Below, one piece after another: positions 23,501 through 29,152 of a DNA stretch of 29,152 bases. The stretch comes from an uncultured bacterium. Its GTDB lineage: Bacteria; Actinomycetota; Coriobacteriia; Coriobacteriales; Coriobacteriaceae. Within the stretch, counting starts at the first letter, position 1. Each line of letters begins with the position of its first letter. Below the pieces are notes generated by a model. That model did not search any database, had not been told where the DNA came from, and saw nothing but the letters and a program-made list of their open reading frames with translations. The position numbers and the translations under genes are program-made. The stretch lies in the NCBI GenBank assembly GCA_905214435.1, contig CAJMMA010000020.1, forward strand, positions 1-29,152, given 5' to 3'.

Positions 23501-24006
23501 GTGTATTGATCAGCAACGATGCCGAGCTCGATACGCTGCTCGACGCGCAGGAGGTGGAGCACATTTGCGAGGTTGTGCTTGCCGCCGAGGACGTTGAACG
23601 TGAAGTCGAGATTTCCCTTTCGTATGTCGACGAGGACGAGATGCACGAGCTCAACCACGAGTGGCGTGGCATCGACCGCACCACCGATGTGCTCTCGTTT
23701 GAGTGCGATTCGGCCTTTGACGATGACATTCCCGCCGATGAGACGCTCGAGCTCGGCGATATTATCTTGGCCCCGCAGGTTATTGCCCGTCAGGCCCCCG
23801 GTTTTGGCAATAGTCCCGCTGACGAGTGCCGTCTGATGCTCGTACACGGAATGCTGCACCTGCTGGGCTATGACCACATCGAGGACGACGAGGCCGAGGT
23901 CATGGAGGCCCGCGAGGACGCCATCCTGCGCGATCTGGCGCTCGAGCGCGGCGAGGACCCTAAGCTGGTCCACGTCGGCCCCATCACCAACCATGCCCAC
24001 GACTAG
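23497..24006 (+). CDS. ybeY: Endoribonuclease YbeY
   Basis: YbeY is a zinc metalloenzyme needed for 16S rRNA 3'-end maturation and ribosome quality control. The 169-residue protein has the signature HGMLHLLGYDH with His117, His121 and His127 as zinc ligands. The start is a rare TTG (23497) forming TTGA with the phoH stop, with AAAGGAG upstream; no nearby in-frame ATG or GTG precedes the conserved region as well. Tight coupling with phoH fits the known partnership. Confidence 0.93.
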   Translation: MSVLISNDAELDTLLDAQEVEHICEVVLAAEDVEREVEISLSYVDEDEMHELNHEWRGIDRTTDVLSFECDSAFDDDIPADETLELGDIILAPQVIARQAPGFGNSPADECRLMLVHGMLHLLGYDHIEDDEAEVMEAREDAILRDLALERGEDPKLVHVGPITNHAHD

Positions 24007-24015
24007 GAGCCGTCT

Positions 24016-24393
24016 ATGATTCCCGGATCGAACAAGGACCATCCGTCCTTCTTAAAGTCGTTTTCTTACGCCATGGAGGGCTTCGTCACCGCCGTCAAGA
24101 CCGAGCGCAACATTAAGGTCATGCTCGTGGCGGGCGTGTGCACCGTCATTGCCGGCTGCATCGTGGGGCTCGACATTGCCGAGTGGGCCACGATTATCAT
24201 CTGTTGTGGCCTGGTGATTCACGGCGAGCTGTGCAATACCGCTATGGAGGCGATCGTCGACCTGGCGACCCAGGAGCTTCATCCGCTGGCCAAGCGTGCG
24301 AAGGACATCGCCGCCGCCTCTGTATACGTTCTTTCCATCACTGCCGCGATTGTGGGCTTGCTGGTATTTGCCCACGCGCTCGGCTTTATTTAG
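24016..24393 (+). CDS. dgkA: Undecaprenol/diacylglycerol kinase, DgkA family
   Basis: This small integral membrane kinase phosphorylates undecaprenol in Gram-positives (diacylglycerol in E. coli), recycling the lipid carrier for wall synthesis. The 125-residue protein has three hydrophobic helices (about 35-52, 57-68 and 98-121) and the active-site pattern GELCNTAMEAIVD (about 70-82) with AKDIAAASV after it. ATG 24016 has AGGAG upstream. In Gram-positives it commonly lies between ybeY and era, as here. The exact lipid substrate is inferred. Confidence 0.9.
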   Translation: MIPGSNKDHPSFLKSFSYAMEGFVTAVKTERNIKVMLVAGVCTVIAGCIVGLDIAEWATIIICCGLVIHGELCNTAMEAIVDLATQELHPLAKRAKDIAAASVYVLSITAAIVGLLVFAHALGFI

Positions 24394-24405
24394 AAAGGGA
24401 TTCCC

Positions 24406-25434
24406 ATGTCCGACAATATGCAGCCTACCGATGAGATTTTGGACGAGGTCGAGGAGTTCGACCCGTTTGAGGGCATGAGCGATGAGGAACTCGACGCCTT
24501 ATGCGACGAGGACAACGGTCCTATGGGCTTTGGTGACGTGGAACCCGGTTTCCGCAGCGGCTTCGTGGCCCTGGTCGGTCGCCCCAACGCCGGCAAGTCC
24601 ACGCTACTTAATGCTTGCTACGGCAAAAAGGTCGCCATCACCTCGCCGGTGGCGCAGACGACCCGCCGCCGTATGCGCGCCGTCGTCAATCGTCCCGGCT
24701 ACCAGCTGGTCTTTGTCGATACCCCGGGTATTCATAAGCCCAAGGATGGCCTGGGTTCCGAGCTCAACAAGAGCGCGCTGTTCGAGCTGAACGATGTTGA
24801 CGTCGTCGCGTTTTTGATTGATGCCACCAAGCCGATCGGCAGGGGAGACGCCTGGGTTGCCGAGCGCGTCAGATGCGCCCGTTGCAAGAAGGTCCTGGTG
24901 CTTACCAAGGCCGATGAGGCCGACCCCGCACAGGTCATGGAGCAGCTCAAGGCAGCCCATGAGCTGATGGACTATGATGACGAGATCGTGACGTCGTCGG
25001 TCAAGAACTTCAACGTCGATGCCTTCATCGAGACCGTTGCGCACTTTTTGCCCGAGGGTCCGCGTTGGTTCCCCGAGGACATGGGCACCGATGCTTCCGA
25101 CGAGACGCTCGTTGCCGAGTTTGTGCGCGAGAAGGTTTTGCGCCGCACCCGTGATGAGATCCCGCACTCCGTTGGCGTGATCTGTGACGCGCTCGAGCAG
25201 ACCAAAAAGGTGTTGCGCGTGCATGCCACCATTTACGTCGAGCGCGAGGGCCAAAAGGGCATCATCATCGGCAAGGGCGGCGAGATGATTAAGCATATCG
25301 GCATCGATGCCCGTCGTGACCTTGAGCGTATCTTTGGCACTCAGGTCTTTTTGGAGCTCGACGTGAAGGTCAAGGCCGGCTGGCGCGATGACGAGGCGCA
25401 GATCCGCCGCTTTGGCTATAACGCCGAGGACTAA
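24406..25434 (+). CDS. era: GTPase Era, 16S rRNA-binding
   Basis: Era binds the 3' end of 16S rRNA and helps 30S maturation. The 342-residue protein has an acidic N-terminal extension of about 48 residues absent from typical Era (about 300 aa), then G1 GRPNAGKS at 58-65, DTPGIH (G3) and TKAD (G4, in place of the common NKxD). A C-terminal KH domain with GIIIGKGGEMIK follows. ATG 24406 has AAAGGGA upstream, and the extension is in frame with good coding character, so it looks real. An internal start would have to be near codon 40-50. Confidence 0.94.
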   Translation: MSDNMQPTDEILDEVEEFDPFEGMSDEELDALCDEDNGPMGFGDVEPGFRSGFVALVGRPNAGKSTLLNACYGKKVAITSPVAQTTRRRMRAVVNRPGYQLVFVDTPGIHKPKDGLGSELNKSALFELNDVDVVAFLIDATKPIGRGDAWVAERVRCARCKKVLVLTKADEADPAQVMEQLKAAHELMDYDDEIVTSSVKNFNVDAFIETVAHFLPEGPRWFPEDMGTDASDETLVAEFVREKVLRRTRDEIPHSVGVICDALEQTKKVLRVHATIYVEREGQKGIIIGKGGEMIKHIGIDARRDLERIFGTQVFLELDVKVKAGWRDDEAQIRRFGYNAED

Positions 25435-25449
25435 GGACGCGCGGCGCGC

Positions 25450-26199
25450 ATGGCAGGCTCCCGGACATATCGCACCAAGGTGCTCGTCCTCGACAAGACG
25501 AAGCTCAAAGAGACCGACCTGATCTTGACGATGCTTGACGAGCGGGGTCGGCAGGTTCGTGCCGTGGCAAAGGGCGCCCGCAAACCCGGTGGACGCCTGG
25601 CTGCGCGCTGCGAGATGTTCTGTACCGTTGATCTGCTGCTTGCGCATGGACGGTCGCTCGACGTGGTTTCCCAGGCCGAGCTTATGGAGGCGCCGCTCGG
25701 CGCTGCTCCCGATTACGAGATGACATGCGCCGCAAGCGCGATCGCCGAGGTCGCGCGCGTGTGCTCGTTCGAGGACGCCGAGGACCCGTTTACCTTTGCC
25801 ATCACGCAGCGGGCGCTCACACTTGTCGGCAGCGGGCTCGACGCGGCACATATGGACCTGCTCGTGGCGGCCTTTGTCTTTAAACTGCTGTCGCACGTTG
25901 GCTACCGCCCCGATTTCTCGGCATGCGTCTCGTGCGGCGATCCCATGCTCTCGCATTTCTCGGCCCAGGCCGGCGGGCTTCTGTGCGGGTCGTGCGCCTC
26001 GAGCGTGCCTGGCGCCGAGTTGGTATCGGTCAGCGAGGTCGCATGGCTGCGCGCTCTGATGTCCATGACGTTCGATGCCCTTATGGACGAGCAGATCGAT
26101 CCGCATACGGCTGCGTTTTTGCTGGGGCTTTCGCATGTTTGGGCCGCCACGCACACCGATCAGCGGCTCCGTGCGATGGAATTCATGTTGGGTCGGTGA
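25450..26199 (+). CDS. recO: DNA repair protein RecO
   Basis: RecO loads RecA onto SSB-coated DNA with RecR. The 249-residue protein has the N-terminal OB-fold (YRTKVLVLDKTKLKETDLIL, ending in the VAKGARKPGGRL segment near 50), a helical body, and a zinc finger with Cys159, Cys162, Cys179 and Cys182. ATG 25450 lies 15 bases after era; the ribosome site is weak, so coupling with era is likely. The position next to era is conserved across many bacteria. Confidence 0.93.
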   Translation: MAGSRTYRTKVLVLDKTKLKETDLILTMLDERGRQVRAVAKGARKPGGRLAARCEMFCTVDLLLAHGRSLDVVSQAELMEAPLGAAPDYEMTCAASAIAEVARVCSFEDAEDPFTFAITQRALTLVGSGLDAAHMDLLVAAFVFKLLSHVGYRPDFSACVSCGDPMLSHFSAQAGGLLCGSCASSVPGAELVSVSEVAWLRALMSMTFDALMDEQIDPHTAAFLLGLSHVWAATHTDQRLRAMEFMLGR

Positions 26200-26222
26200 T
26201 GATGCGCAGGCGCGCGCCGCTT

Positions 26223-26317
26223 GTGGTAACATACCGACCTGTTGGTACCTCGACCTTGGATGTTCGCTCCACCGGCGGCTTCCCAGTCCGAGGCGAATGG
26301 AGTCGCCCACAGGCGAC
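26223..26317 (+). promoter_or_regulatory. rpsO promoter and structured leader
   Basis: TGTGGTAACAT gives a -10-like TAACAT (26227-26232). The leader of about 100 bases ends with a perfect hairpin GTCGCC-CACA-GGCGAC (26302-26317) just upstream of the ribosome site. Upstream, TTCGC can pair with GCGAA, CTCCA with TGGAG, and CCTCG with CGAGG, partly in competition. S15 represses its own mRNA through such leaders in several bacteria; this one is a candidate. Confidence 0.5.
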
Positions 26318-26337
26318 GCGAAACGAAAGGTGAAACA

Positions 26338-26616
26338 ATGACTGTTTCCAAAGAGCGCAAGGCGGAGCTGACCGCCCAGTTCGGTAACTCCCCGGTCGAT
26401 ACCGGTAACCCCAAGGTTCAGGTCGCCATCCTGTCCGAGCGCATCAAGGAGCTGACCGAGCACATGAAGTCCCACCAGAAGGACTTCCACACCCGTCGTG
26501 GCCTGCTCATGCTCGTCGGCCGTCGTCGTCGTCTTCTCTCCTACATCAAGAAGAACGACATTGTCGAGTACCGTGAGCTCATCAAGGCTCTGGGCATCCG
26601 CGACAACATCCAGTAA
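26338..26616 (+). CDS. rpsO: Small ribosomal subunit protein uS15
   Basis: uS15 binds 16S rRNA helix 22 and is an early assembly protein. The 92-residue protein (usual about 89) has DTGNPKVQVAILSERI, HMKSHQKDFHTRRGLL and GRRRRLLSYIKK, all diagnostic. ATG 26338 follows AAAGGTG; an in-frame ATG at 26242 would add 32 atypical residues in the leader. It has its own promoter, leader and terminator and precedes pnp, the classic rpsO-pnp pair. Confidence 0.97.
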   Translation: MTVSKERKAELTAQFGNSPVDTGNPKVQVAILSERIKELTEHMKSHQKDFHTRRGLLMLVGRRRRLLSYIKKNDIVEYRELIKALGIRDNIQ

Positions 26617-26632
26617 CGGATTTGTACATGCT

Positions 26633-26664
26633 AAGAGCGTCCTGCGCAGCGGGGCGCTCTTTTT
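26633..26664 (+). terminator. Terminator after rpsO
   Basis: AAGAGCG (26633-26639) pairs with CGCTCTT (26655-26661), extended by CC/GG inside, and a T-run reaches 26664. It separates rpsO from pnp but may be leaky, as no strong promoter for pnp is visible after it. Confidence 0.82.
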
Positions 26665-26671
26665 GTGTAAG

Positions 26672-26755
26672 GGCGTGAACAATCACGCTCTGAAGCGTGG
26701 CGGGGGCAGGGGGCCCGCGTCACATGAGAAGCCCGCAGGCAAGGGGCCTGTGGGG
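26672..26755 (+). promoter_or_regulatory. pnp leader hairpins
   Basis: GCGTGA-ACAA-TCACGC (starting near 26673) and the overlapping CACGC-TCTGAA-GCGTG are mutually exclusive. A 9-bp stem, 26732-26740 with 26746-26754, ends three bases before AAAGGAG of pnp. In E. coli a pnp leader hairpin is cut by RNase III and used for autocontrol; a similar role here is inference. Confidence 0.45.
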
Positions 26756-26767
26756 TAAAGGAGAACA

Positions 26768-29014
<2,247 letters not shown>

Positions 29015-29037
29015 CAGTTACACATAAGCAGCTCAAC

Positions 29038-29068
29038 AAGGGCGACTCCGTACAGGGGTCGCCCTTTT
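29038..29068 (+). terminator. Rho-independent terminator after pnp
   Basis: A 12-bp stem (29038-29049 with 29055-29066, one G-U pair, five-base loop) runs into TTTT. It starts 24 bases after the pnp stop. Confidence 0.93.
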
Positions 29069-29091
29069 GCTTGCGCCCGGGAGGGCCGCAT

Positions 29092-29139
29092 ATGAAGTTT
29101 CCTGCTCTACAGTCCTGCGCAAGACGGAAAGCACATTAA
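29092..29139 (+). CDS. Possible 15-residue leader peptide
   Basis: ATG 29092 has a strong ribosome site (GGGAGGG, six bases upstream) and opens a 15-codon frame reading MKFPALQSCARRKAH, ending at TAA 29137-29139. The stop lies in the loop of the hairpin at 29126-29148. It matches nothing I recognise. It may be a regulatory leader peptide for a gene beyond the window or a chance frame. Confidence 0.3.
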   Translation: MKFPALQSCARRKAH

Positions 29140-29151
29140 GTGCTTTCCTTT
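29126..29151 (+). terminator. Hairpin at the window's right end
   Basis: GGAAAGCAC (29126-29134) pairs perfectly with GTGCTTTCC (29140-29148) around ATTAA, followed by TTT at the edge of the window. It is a terminator or attenuator candidate; the downstream sequence needed to decide is cut off. Confidence 0.5.
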
Positions 29152-29152
29152 G

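Noticed and set aside
24604..26682. Long - strand frame (692 codons) opposite era, recO and rpsO
   Set aside because: It runs through intergenic DNA and three known genes with no recognisable motif, so it is taken as antisense shadow.

Overview
The window looks like a chromosomal segment of a high-GC, Gram-positive Coriobacteriia member, most likely Collinsella or a close relative. This rests on inference from four things: GC-rich codon use, an actinobacterial mihF-gmk-rpoZ cluster, a LAxTG-type sortase signal, and a Firmicutes-like comEA-comEC-holA-rpsT-lepA-hemW-dnaJ-mtaB-phoH-ybeY-dgkA-era-recO order. No taxonomic search was possible. Apart from one decayed insertion sequence, it is core genome, with almost every gene on the + strand.

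Layout. 1-179: C-terminal tail of a sortase-anchored surface protein. 204-1234: an internally deleted IS3-family element with recognisable terminal inverted repeats. 1373-1561 (-): rpmB. 1562-2012: divergent control region whose right half folds as a three-state attenuator. 2013-7336: pyrR-pyrB-pyrC-pyrK-pyrD-pyrF, de novo pyrimidine synthesis from aspartate transcarbamylation to UMP, without carAB or pyrE. 7576-9986: mihF-gmk-rpoZ-thiI. 10200-13213: DNA-uptake genes comEA-comEC. 13292-14254: holA. 14388-14654: rpsT. 14751-18839: lepA-dusB-hemW. 18898-25434 and on to 26199: a membrane-type DnaJ-like protein, a canonical dnaJ, mtaB, phoH, ybeY, dgkA, era and recO. 26338-29014: rpsO and pnp, each with a structured leader. 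The last ~80 bases hold a 15-codon reading frame whose stop lies in the loop of a hairpin.

The genes form tight cassettes with overlapping or abutting stop/start codons (pyrB/pyrC, pyrK/pyrD, pyrD/pyrF, mihF/gmk, rpoZ/thiI, comEA/comEC, mtaB/phoH, phoH/ybeY). The cassettes are separated by clear rho-independent terminators and by promoters sharing an unusual extended -10 pattern, [GT]G[CG]TAnnnT. The points most worth a second look are the pyr leader attenuator, the membrane-anchored DnaJ-like protein beside a normal DnaJ, a dyad over the mihF promoter, the leaderless lepA start with a 12-base promoter block repeated at dnaJ, the structured leaders of rpsT, rpsO and pnp, and the IS-end hairpin that hides the transposase ribosome-binding site. 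I saw no wholly new multi-gene system.
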